Assembly (NCBI GenBank): GCA_963803155.1
Contig: CAWDMN010000004.1
Coordinates: forward strand, 113,899-177,898
Direction of reading: 5' to 3'
Source of the DNA: CAWDMN01 sp963803155
GTDB taxonomy: Bacteria; Acidobacteriota; Terriglobia; Versatilivoradales; Versatilivoraceae
Length of the DNA: 64,000 bases
Shown: piece by piece, positions 27,274 to 34,586 of the stretch
Position numbering within the stretch: the stretch's first letter is position 1
How the letters are laid out: every line of letters starts with the position of its first letter
Notes under the pieces: model-generated
Told to the model about the DNA's origin: nothing
Databases searched by the model: none
What the model saw: only the letters and a program-made list of their open reading frames with translations
Made by a program: the position numbers and the translations under genes

Positions 27274-29400
27274 ATGAAAACCAAGAAAATTTCCCAGATT
27301 GCTCTTTTCACGGCAGCCTTGGCTATCTATTTTTTCTTTGCCCTGAGCGATCTTCGCTCGCCCGGCCTTTACTATGATGAAGTCCTATTCGCCAATGCGG
27401 CCTTGGGAAATCAAGATGGACTCTTCATGACTTGGGCGATTCCCCTCGGGGGTCATCGCATTCCTCTGATGCTCATGGGATATATAGGCGCCTTGAAAGC
27501 TTACTTATATGCCCCGCTGTTTGCGCTTTTTGGGACCTCCGCGGAAGTAGTTCGCTGCCCCATGATTCTGTCTGGAGCCTTGACCCTTTGGTTGAGCTGG
27601 CTTTTGGCTACTCGGATGTTCGGCTCCCAGGTTGGCTGGACGCTGCTTTTTTTAACGTCGGCCGATCCCTCTTTTATTATGAATCACCGGCTAGATTGGG
27701 GACCGGTGGCGTTGGGTTTGCTTTTTAAGGCCAGCTCACTCTATTTGATATGGCGCTGGCTCGAAGAAGGAAAGCGCTCACTGCTCCTCTGGGCCGCGTT
27801 TCTGATGGGTTTGGGTCTATATGACAAAGCCATCTTTCTTTGGTACTTATTGGCTCTGGCCGCGGCTCTTTTAATCCTATACGGGAAGAGAATCGGGGAA
27901 TTGTGCAATCGCCGACTCTCCACCATGGCCTTAGGCCTATTCTTGCTGGGAGCCTTGCCATTTGTCGCCTATAACTTCCGGGGTCCCTTGCGCAGCTTCC
28001 GGCAACCCGGGCTTTTGAATCCAGCTCCGTTTTCCAATTGGAAATCGCGGCTAAGGCTCGTGCAAATGACCCTGGATGGTTCCGCGGCCTTTTATAACAT
28101 TCATCAATACGAACTGGGACGATATTGGGACAAGGCTCCGGCGACCGTGGATACTCTGCTGGAGACTTGGAGGGAATGGGTGCGTCCTTTGCGTCTGGAG
28201 GGAAGTCTCTTCAGCCGTTATCTGTTGGGGGCCTTGCTTTTGCTGGTCCTCCTCATCCTCGCCAAAAGAATCGTGAATCCAAAGCCGGTTCTATTCCTCC
28301 TGCTGCTGCTTTTCTGTATGTATGGAGCTTCCTATTTGAGTTTGAACCGGACGACAGGTCAGCATCATGTGGTTCCGCTTTATCCGCTGCCCCACCTGGT
28401 TGTGGCGTTGGCGCTCTGGAGCTTGGGCAGAATCTATCCCACGGCTCCGGAGGAAGGCCGGGCTCTCTTGCAGAGCGCCTTGCCCATGGGCCTTACCGGA
28501 ATTTTGTTGTTTTCCCAAATTAGCATCGATGCGGTCTATTTGGAATCTTTCCGGAAGCAAGGGGGAGCGGGACTTTGGTCAGAATCGGTCGTAGATTTGG
28601 CGGAGTTTGCCCGAAACAATCCGGGCCGGGATTTTTATCTGATGGATTGGGGGATCAGCAATCAGCTGTTGCTTCTCGGGAAGGGTGAAATCCGCCAGGC
28701 GGAATATTATGTCTCCATCCGGGAGGCCCGGAACATCGAGGAACAACGAAAAGCTTGGAGGCCCTGTTTGCGGCGGCCTGGGACTTGGCTGGTGTTTCAT
28801 GACCCCGCGTGTGAGACCTATCCCGGCTTGCGCGTATTTGAACAGGTCCTGGCCGCCGAAGGGAGGAAGCGGCGTCTGATTCGCGAACTGGATGATCGTC
28901 AGGGTCGGCCGGTTTATTGGATTTACGAGGTGGAAACTCCTGAATTAGACCGTTATAAGGGAGCCGGGGGGCAGTGGGTCTGGCGCGAAGCGGAGGACTG
29001 GCGGGGAAAAAGCCGGGGAGGGCTGGATTTCCCCCAGGGGGCGTCGCTGGGACGGGCTTTGGGAATGCGCTGGGGAAGCAGGTTCGGAGACTGGGTGGGC
29101 TATGAATTCGATCTGGAGCGCCCCATGCGTCATGCCAAGTTTCTGCTGCGCTACGTTCAGCAAGGCAATGCGGGACGGCGGTTGCGGGTGGAATGGGACG
29201 GGCCATATGGAGGGACCTTGGTGCTGGAACAATCCGCGGGCAACGGCGCCCGCGCGGAGGATTGGCGGACGACTGCCTTGGAGATGGGCGGCCTTCCCTT
29301 GGGAAAGCATAACCTTCGGATCACTAATGAGACGGCAGGGAAGGGCATATTATTGGATTGCTGGGTGATCAGCGAGGGGGAAGCGCCCCCGCTCTGGTAA
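27274..29400 (+). CDS. Membrane glycosyltransferase, PMT/ArnT-like (GT39/GT83 type), with C-terminal carbohydrate-binding-like domain
   Basis: The 708-residue protein has about ten hydrophobic helices up to residue 420. An acidic YYDEVLFAN pair sits in the first outer loop, where family members bind the metal or lipid-linked donor. After the helices comes a soluble part, ending in a beta domain (about 565-700) with WREAEDWRG, GDWVGYEFDL and LGKHNLRI, which resembles carbohydrate-binding modules. It probably moves a sugar from a polyprenyl donor to an unknown acceptor outside the membrane. It interrupts the usual rsmG-parA order. Confidence 0.75.
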   Translation: MKTKKISQIALFTAALAIYFFFALSDLRSPGLYYDEVLFANAALGNQDGLFMTWAIPLGGHRIPLMLMGYIGALKAYLYAPLFALFGTSAEVVRCPMILSGALTLWLSWLLATRMFGSQVGWTLLFLTSADPSFIMNHRLDWGPVALGLLFKASSLYLIWRWLEEGKRSLLLWAAFLMGLGLYDKAIFLWYLLALAAALLILYGKRIGELCNRRLSTMALGLFLLGALPFVAYNFRGPLRSFRQPGLLNPAPFSNWKSRLRLVQMTLDGSAAFYNIHQYELGRYWDKAPATVDTLLETWREWVRPLRLEGSLFSRYLLGALLLLVLLILAKRIVNPKPVLFLLLLLFCMYGASYLSLNRTTGQHHVVPLYPLPHLVVALALWSLGRIYPTAPEEGRALLQSALPMGLTGILLFSQISIDAVYLESFRKQGGAGLWSESVVDLAEFARNNPGRDFYLMDWGISNQLLLLGKGEIRQAEYYVSIREARNIEEQRKAWRPCLRRPGTWLVFHDPACETYPGLRVFEQVLAAEGRKRRLIRELDDRQGRPVYWIYEVETPELDRYKGAGGQWVWREAEDWRGKSRGGLDFPQGASLGRALGMRWGSRFGDWVGYEFDLERPMRHAKFLLRYVQQGNAGRRLRVEWDGPYGGTLVLEQSAGNGARAEDWRTTALEMGGLPLGKHNLRITNETAGKGILLDCWVISEGEAPPLW

Positions 29401-29416
29401 TGTTCCACGTGGAACC
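29401..29416. promoter_or_regulatory. parS: parS centromere site 1
   Basis: TGTTCCACGTGGAACC matches the palindromic ParB site consensus in 15 of 16 bases. It begins directly after the stop codon of the glycosyltransferase gene. Confidence 0.85.
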
Positions 29417-29483
29417 CGGCCAGCGGCTTTAGCGGCGGAGCGGATATTTTCGGGAGTGAATCTCGGCTCGGCGTAGGAGTTCC

Positions 29484-29499
29484 TGTTCCACGTGGAACA
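29484..29499. promoter_or_regulatory. parS: parS centromere site 2
   Basis: TGTTCCACGTGGAACA is a perfect 16-base palindrome of the chromosomal parS type. It lies 68 bases after site 1 and 220 bases before parA. Confidence 0.92.
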
Positions 29500-29718
29500 G
29501 GGCGGTCAAAGATTTTCCCACGCCCAGCCACCCCGCTGGCGCAATCCGGCCGTGCCTTTCCGCTCCTGAAAAATCCCGGCCTGGAGATTCCGGTTGCCTT
29601 TTCGCGAAGCTTCTGTTAGAACTGGCATTTTCCGAACTCCGGGCAGCGGTCTTACCCCCTAACCAGCCAGTTGCGAGGGTGGATCGAACCAGCAGACCAG
29701 CATCGAAGGGAGGGAGAC

Positions 29719-30495
29719 TTGGGTCGCGTCATTGCCATTGCCAACCAGAAAGGTGGGGTGGGGAAAACGACCACCGCCATCAATTTAGCTGCCTCACTGG
29801 CCGCGGCTGAGGCCCGGACGCTCTTGATCGATTGCGATCCGCAGGCCAACGCCTCCAGCGGACTGGGCTTTCGCAAAGATCCGCGACGCCGCTCCCTCTA
29901 CCATCTCTTCTGCGACGAGGAGCCGCTGGAGCGCTTGGTCCAGTCCACGGAGTTGGAGTGCCTGGACATTATTCCCTCCGACAAGAATCTCATAGGCGTG
30001 ACGGTGGAGTTGGCCGGGCAGGAGGGGAGCGAATACCTCCTGAAACAGGCCGTTAACTCCTTGCGGGAACGTTATTCTTTTATCCTTTTGGATTGTCCCC
30101 CCTCCTTGGATTTGCTCACGGTAAACGCCCTGGTGGCGGCCAATTCCATTTTGATTCCCATTCAATGCGAGTATTTTGCTCTCGAGGGGGTTTCGGAATT
30201 GCTCGACACCTTGATCCGCTTGCGGAGGAATTTGAATCCTGAATTGGCGGTGGAAGGAATCCTTTTGACCATGTATGATGAAAGGACTAACCTATCGGGG
30301 CAAGTGGCCCGTGATTTGCGGGACTTTTTTGGGACGCAAGTGTTTGAAACGGTGATTCCGCGCAACATCCGTCTGGCGGAATGTCCCAGCTTCGGAAAAC
30401 CGATCATTCTTTACGATGTGCGTTCCCGGGGGGCGGAAAGTTACCTTCAACTGGCAAAGGAGGTCATGCATCATGACAAGAAAGGCACTCGGTAA
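29719..30495 (+). CDS. parA: Chromosome partition ATPase ParA (Soj)
   Basis: The protein is 258 residues from the TTG at 29719, which has GGAGGGAG upstream; the frame runs further back but the family homology begins at GRVIAIANQKGGVGKTTTAI. This deviant Walker A motif, the LIDCDPQANASSGLG block and LLDCPPSLDLLTVNAL mark a ParA/Soj ATPase. With ParB and parS it segregates the origin region. Its end overlaps parB by 23 bases. Confidence 0.96.
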   Translation: MGRVIAIANQKGGVGKTTTAINLAASLAAAEARTLLIDCDPQANASSGLGFRKDPRRRSLYHLFCDEEPLERLVQSTELECLDIIPSDKNLIGVTVELAGQEGSEYLLKQAVNSLRERYSFILLDCPPSLDLLTVNALVAANSILIPIQCEYFALEGVSELLDTLIRLRRNLNPELAVEGILLTMYDERTNLSGQVARDLRDFFGTQVFETVIPRNIRLAECPSFGKPIILYDVRSRGAESYLQLAKEVMHHDKKGTR

Positions 30496-31336
30496 AGGGC
30501 TTGGCGCCTTGTTGCGCGACCGGGAGACCACGGCCGAATCCGATCTGCGCGAGGTGGCCATCGACCTGCTGGAACCCAATCCCTACCAGCCCCGCTTGGT
30601 CTTCTCGGAAGCCCGGATGGAGGAATTAGCCCGCTCCCTGCAAAGCCATGGATTCGTGCAGCCGCTTATCGTGCGCCCCCACGGCGGGCGCTACCAGCTT
30701 ATCGCCGGAGAACGGCGCTGGCGCGCGGCTCAACGTCTGGGACTGGCCCGGGTCCCCGTCGTTTTGCGCTCGATATCCAATGAGCGGATGATGGAAGCCT
30801 CGCTGATCGAGAATATCCAGCGGGAAAATCTCAATCCCATTGAAGAAGCCCGGGCCTACCAGCGTCTTTCCCACGAATTAGACCTCACGCAAGAAGAAGT
30901 GGCTAAACGCACCGGCAAAGAACGCTCCACCGTCGCTAATTTCCTGCGGTTGCTCAAGCTCCCCAAAGAGCTACAACAATTGGTTCTGGATGAAAAGATT
31001 TCCATGGGACATGCCCGCGCCTTGCTGGGTGTGGACAGCGCTCCGGAACAACGATTGCTGGCGGAACGCTGTTTGCGCAATGAATGGTCCGTGCGACAGC
31101 TGGAAAAGACCATTGCCCATTGGAAAAAACAGCCGCAGGAGCTGGAAAAAATCCAAGCCCCCAAAGTCGATCCCAATGTGAAGGCAGCCATCGAAAAGTT
31201 GGAACAGGCGTTAAGCACGCGAGTGCGGATAGTGGAAAAAGGAAAAAAAGGTGGACGAATAGAAATCGAATACTCTGGCGCCGAAGAGCTTCAACGACTC
31301 TACGAATATTTGACGCAGGAGAAAGACGCCGATTGA
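30473..31336 (+). CDS. parB: Chromosome partition protein ParB (Spo0J)
   Basis: The product is 287 residues from the ATG at 30473, with AAAGGAGG upstream. The N-terminus has RKALGKGLGALL, which contacts ParA. The CTP-binding domain shows NPYQPR, GFVQPLIVR, AGERRWRAAQRLG and ENIQRENLNPIEEA. The helix-turn-helix lies around LTQEEVAKRTGKERSTVANF. A dimerisation tail ends the protein. It loads at parS and spreads as a CTP clamp. Two parS sites lie upstream of the operon. Confidence 0.96.
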   Translation: MTRKALGKGLGALLRDRETTAESDLREVAIDLLEPNPYQPRLVFSEARMEELARSLQSHGFVQPLIVRPHGGRYQLIAGERRWRAAQRLGLARVPVVLRSISNERMMEASLIENIQRENLNPIEEARAYQRLSHELDLTQEEVAKRTGKERSTVANFLRLLKLPKELQQLVLDEKISMGHARALLGVDSAPEQRLLAERCLRNEWSVRQLEKTIAHWKKQPQELEKIQAPKVDPNVKAAIEKLEQALSTRVRIVEKGKKGGRIEIEYSGAEELQRLYEYLTQEKDAD

Positions 31337-31392
31337 TGGAAGCATTTCCTACATCCTCAAAAACGATGTTTCCGCCAAACTCCTAAAAATGG

Positions 31393-31405
31393 TCCCATCC
31401 TGGGA
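31393..31405. terminator. Short hairpin between convergent genes
   Basis: TCCCA-TCC-TGGGA is preceded by AAAAAT and followed by TTTCATTTT, so it may act in both directions. It lies between the ends of parB and of the unknown gene on the other strand. The stem is only five pairs. Confidence 0.35.
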
Positions 31406-31432
31406 TTTCATTTTGTCCGGCCGGTTTAACCC

Positions 31433-32050
31433 TCAATCTATTTTAAGCTCGATTTCAAAAAATAATTTGGACTTCGTTGTTATAACATCTATTATATCAG
31501 GAAGATACAGACGAAGTCCGCTCGGCGAAGGGGCCTCCCGGGGAAGGTGAAAAAAAACGAATCCCGATTTTGTTTGCTGGGATTCGATGCGACTGGAGAG
31601 AAGTGAATTCTGTTCAAGGTCGCTTTCAATCTCCCGTTGTGCCCCTGGGGATGGACCCGTTCTCTTTGGAATTGGAATCGGCAGGTTAACTGGCGGAGTC
31701 CGGCGCGGCGACCGGGCAAAGAGAATCGAGGGCACTTCTTCCGCATCTATGGCTTCGAAGGCGCCATGATGACGACTATCGAGAAGCTGACAGGATCTCC
31801 CATTGACTGAAATCGGATGTGCGCTACCATTTTCAATAATCAAATAGATGGGCAGAATTCCCCTCCTGCGAAGGTTTTTCAAATCGAACACCCGGCCGAT
31901 TTTTTCTTCATCCCAATAAGGATCGGCGGCAATCGTCAGTTCTTCTTGAGACAAATGCATTGGGTAGAAGTTAGGCGGGTTGATTTTCACTTCAATCTTT
32001 TTGTATTTTGCCAGCAGGGGGCTTGGAGCCAGTAGAGAAGACTGAATCAC
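31433..32050 (-). CDS. Hypothetical exported protein
   Basis: No family is recognised in this 205-residue protein. It has a hydrophobic start (VIQSSLLAPSPLLAKY) and then a soluble domain with IEVKINPPNFYPMHL and ILPIYLIIENGSAHPI, ending in a strand-rich region. The frame begins at GTG with no ribosome site. In the next frame just upstream is a typical signal-peptide start (MSNGHNSSKSLPLLLFSS). The real gene may therefore begin near 32,107 with a frameshift at about 32,055. It is convergent with parB. Confidence 0.55.
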   Translation of the reverse strand: MIQSSLLAPSPLLAKYKKIEVKINPPNFYPMHLSQEELTIAADPYWDEEKIGRVFDLKNLRRRGILPIYLIIENGSAHPISVNGRSCQLLDSRHHGAFEAIDAEEVPSILFARSPRRTPPVNLPIPIPKRTGPSPGAQREIESDLEQNSLLSSRIESQQTKSGFVFFHLPREAPSPSGLRLYLPDIIDVITTKSKLFFEIELKID

Positions 32051-32472
32051 GCAGAAGAGAAAAGCAGCAACGGCAGACTCTTGGATGAATTATGACCATT
32101 GGACATGCTTTGGCTCCTTTTTTCCATGAAGTAAAAATCCTTGGCTCTCCAGGCAAAATTCAGAGAAAAGCAATTTTTTCTCGTTAGGTTCGGAAGTCTC
32201 CATTTCTGAAGAGTCTCTTTTTTTATGCGGGGTTGTATCCAAGGCCCAAAAATAATTCCGATGGACTCATCATATCTAGGTGGCAACGGACTTGGCGGTC
32301 TGACCATCACTATCTTAACGTCAGGGGGGGCTTGTAGAAAAACTCCGTCAGGAGTTGGTGGCTTTTAACAGCACCCGATCACATCTTATTTTTCGTGTTA
32401 GAATCGAACTGCCATTGATCAAAAAGCAGATGGGATATAGTTTATAGGCGGGCAACCAGTCGGCTGAAGAAA
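32051..32472. other. Intergenic stretch
   Basis: No gene is supported apart from the possible displaced signal peptide of the preceding leftward gene. A possible -10 (TATAGT) lies near 32,433, about 40 bases before the next rightward start. Confidence 0.35.
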
Positions 32473-33452
32473 ATGACTTACCGTGGGTTATTCATCTCTT
32501 CATTGTTGGTTCTGTGCGGGTGGGGACGGATTTGCCACGCCCAATCTGCTGAAGGCGTGATTGCCGGTGGTATTCGCGACGCTGTGAATTCTACGGCGCT
32601 CGAAGGTGTCCACATCACGATAATTAATCGCGATAGTACAAAGACGGTGGAAAGCTTATCTGATGATGCCGGTGGCTTTCACTTTCTGGCGATAAGACCG
32701 GGTCTTTATGACATGACATTCCAAAAGCCGGATTATCCTGACTACCATCTCAGCCATTTTTATGTTCAGAGCGGCCGGACCTCTTATGTAAACCTTGTGA
32801 TGCAGAGGAGTTCATCTCAAGGCCGGTTTGCCACTCTTCTCGATTGGCAGGGCCTTCCGGAGAATCCCTGGGGGTCGGCCCAGGGGAGCGTTTTCGATCG
32901 TTCGGCCCTCGAACATTTGCCAAGCCCGCGCAACATCTGGGCACTCCTGGAAAATCAAGAAATCTCCAGCGTCACAAACCGGCTGGATGAGGGCGGGATT
33001 TCCACCGGATCTATCGCCCCAAATGGGGATCCGCGGCAGCTCGGGGACGGCTTTTCTTCGATCGCGCTTTTGTCGGAAAAATCTCCGCGTACGGCGCTCT
33101 GCCGTTGGGCTTTCAGGTGGGGTCAGTCATCAAATACTATGATGGACTTCCCTACGGGCGCCGGCTGATTGTTGCCGGATTCAATCAAGGACCTTTTTTT
33201 GTGATGGCCACACCCCGCGGCCAGCCAGGGGGCCTGCGCACTCAGTTCAACCTGACTTTCGACCAGCGTGTCCAACGGGACTGGGTCATCGGCCGACATA
33301 AGATTTCCCTGCTCGCCGACATTTTCAATCTGCTGAACTCGAATGACAGCCTGCGTGAATACGACATCTCGGGGCCGCTCTTCCCCCAGCGCCGTCCAGT
33401 GGAAGTCCTGAATCCGCGGGTCTTCCGGTTGGGTCTCAAGTGGGGATTCTAG
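32473..33452 (+). pseudogene. Internally deleted carboxypeptidase-regulatory/TonB-type receptor
   Basis: The first frame holds a signal peptide, a carboxypeptidase-regulatory-like domain (GVIAGGIRDAVNSTALEGVH to LVMQRS) and the start of a plug (ALEHLPSPRNIWALLENQEI). The second frame holds only the end of an outer-membrane barrel (GRLFFDRAFVGKISAYGALP, then LLADIFNLLNSND and FRLGLKWGF). The switch is at about 33,030. Intact relatives are about 900-1,100 residues; here only about 325 remain, so the central barrel is gone and the frame is broken. Such receptors import large ligands and are abundant in Acidobacteriota. Confidence 0.8.
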
Positions 33453-33522
33453 TCTGGCCCTTCCAGAACACCGAACAGCGCGTTTTAAAATGAGCCGGAT
33501 TTAAATTGTTGTTGGGAGCGAA

Positions 33523-33590
33523 GCAATCCTCCGACCATTAACCCTCAGCCCAACTACTTGGGGAAAAGTAGCGTTGATTGGGAGGATTGC
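33523..33590 (+). terminator. Long-armed hairpin after the receptor remnant
   Basis: GCAATCCTCC (33523-33532) pairs perfectly with GGAGGATTGC (33581-33590). Inside, CAACTACT pairs partly with AGTAGCGTTG. CTTTTCC follows. It looks like a folded RNA end signal, though a cis-regulatory leader for the exonuclease gene is also possible. Confidence 0.45.
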
Positions 33591-33778
33591 CTTTTCCTCC
33601 ACTCCGCGCAGGTGACGGTGGCCATGCGCGCGCCTCCCAGATGCCGGAGATTTGTACTCTCCCCGAGTGTTGAAGATTTATTCGATGTTCTCTCACTTTT
33701 ACTTGCACCCCAAACGCTTGCACAAATTCCCTGCGTTGTTGTATCTTGGCGAATAGAAAATCAGAATCGCCAATACTA

Positions 33779-34324
33779 ATGAAGAATACTTTCGTTGCAA
33801 TCGATGTGGAGACTACAGGGCTTCATCCCTCCAGGGGCGACCGTGTGATTGAGATCGGCGCCGTGCGGGTGGCGGAGGGACGGATTGTGGAAGAGTTTTC
33901 GGAACTGATCTGGACGAATTATCCCATTCATCCTTCCGCACTGAAGGTCCACGGCATCACCCTTCACCAGCTAAAGGGAAAGCCTCCCGCAGCGGAAGTT
34001 ATTCCCAAGTTCCGGCAATTCATTGGGGAATGCATGCTATTGGCGCATAATGCCCCATTTGATATCGGCTTTCTGCGAAAGGAATATGCGCTCTTGGGTC
34101 TCAGCTGGGTCAATCAGTCGCATTGCACTTTAAGGGAATCCCGGAGCCGTTTTCCCGGCCTGCCCAGCCACCGGCTGGAGGACGTCGCGCGCCACCTGCT
34201 CGGCCCCTTGCCCGCGGATCAGCGCCTGCACCGGGCCTTAGACGATGCCCGCCTCGTCGCCCAAATCTGGATGGTTATGAAATATGGAGTGAAATTGCAG
34301 CCGCCGAGCCAGCTTTTTTTGTGA
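33779..34324 (+). CDS. DEDDh 3'-5' exonuclease (DnaQ/PolC epsilon type)
   Basis: The protein is 181 residues from the ATG at 33779; a TTG 33 bases earlier is an alternative. All exonuclease motifs are present: FVAIDVETTG (Exo I), HNAPFDIGFL (Exo II) and HRALDDAR (Exo III, with the histidine of the h subtype). It degrades DNA or RNA from the 3' end and may proofread or repair. It lies about 260 bases before cas3. DnaQ-like nucleases can help trim prespacers in I-E systems, but here this is only a context-based idea. Confidence 0.88.
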   Translation: MKNTFVAIDVETTGLHPSRGDRVIEIGAVRVAEGRIVEEFSELIWTNYPIHPSALKVHGITLHQLKGKPPAAEVIPKFRQFIGECMLLAHNAPFDIGFLRKEYALLGLSWVNQSHCTLRESRSRFPGLPSHRLEDVARHLLGPLPADQRLHRALDDARLVAQIWMVMKYGVKLQPPSQLFL

Positions 34325-34586
34325 ACCGTTACGGAATCTGAAACGGTGGAGCGACATACTAAATATGGCTCTTGAAAAACTTCGAGGATTGGCACGATCT
34401 ATTTCTTGCAAGCTAAACGAAAAAAGGAGTTCCGGTGATGGAAAAAGAGCAACAGATAAATAACTTCCGATATTGGGGGAGAATAATTTGAAATTATCCT
34501 TGAGAGTCAAAGTGGCAGGCTCTGGTTTTTTTCATTTTGGATGCAAGGCCGGTTGATAGACTCGCGGAAGGAAAGGCTGGTGGTGG
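34325..34586. other. Gap upstream of the cas operon
   Basis: AT-rich DNA without a supported gene. A 17-codon frame at about 34,437 has AAGGAG upstream but is too short to judge. The promoter of the cas genes should be in this interval, yet no convincing -35/-10 pair stands out. Confidence 0.35.

Noticed and set aside
33779..34324. DEDDh exonuclease as part of the CRISPR system
   Set aside because: It is close to cas3 but separated by 260 bases, and is a common stand-alone repair enzyme; only the context hints at a link.
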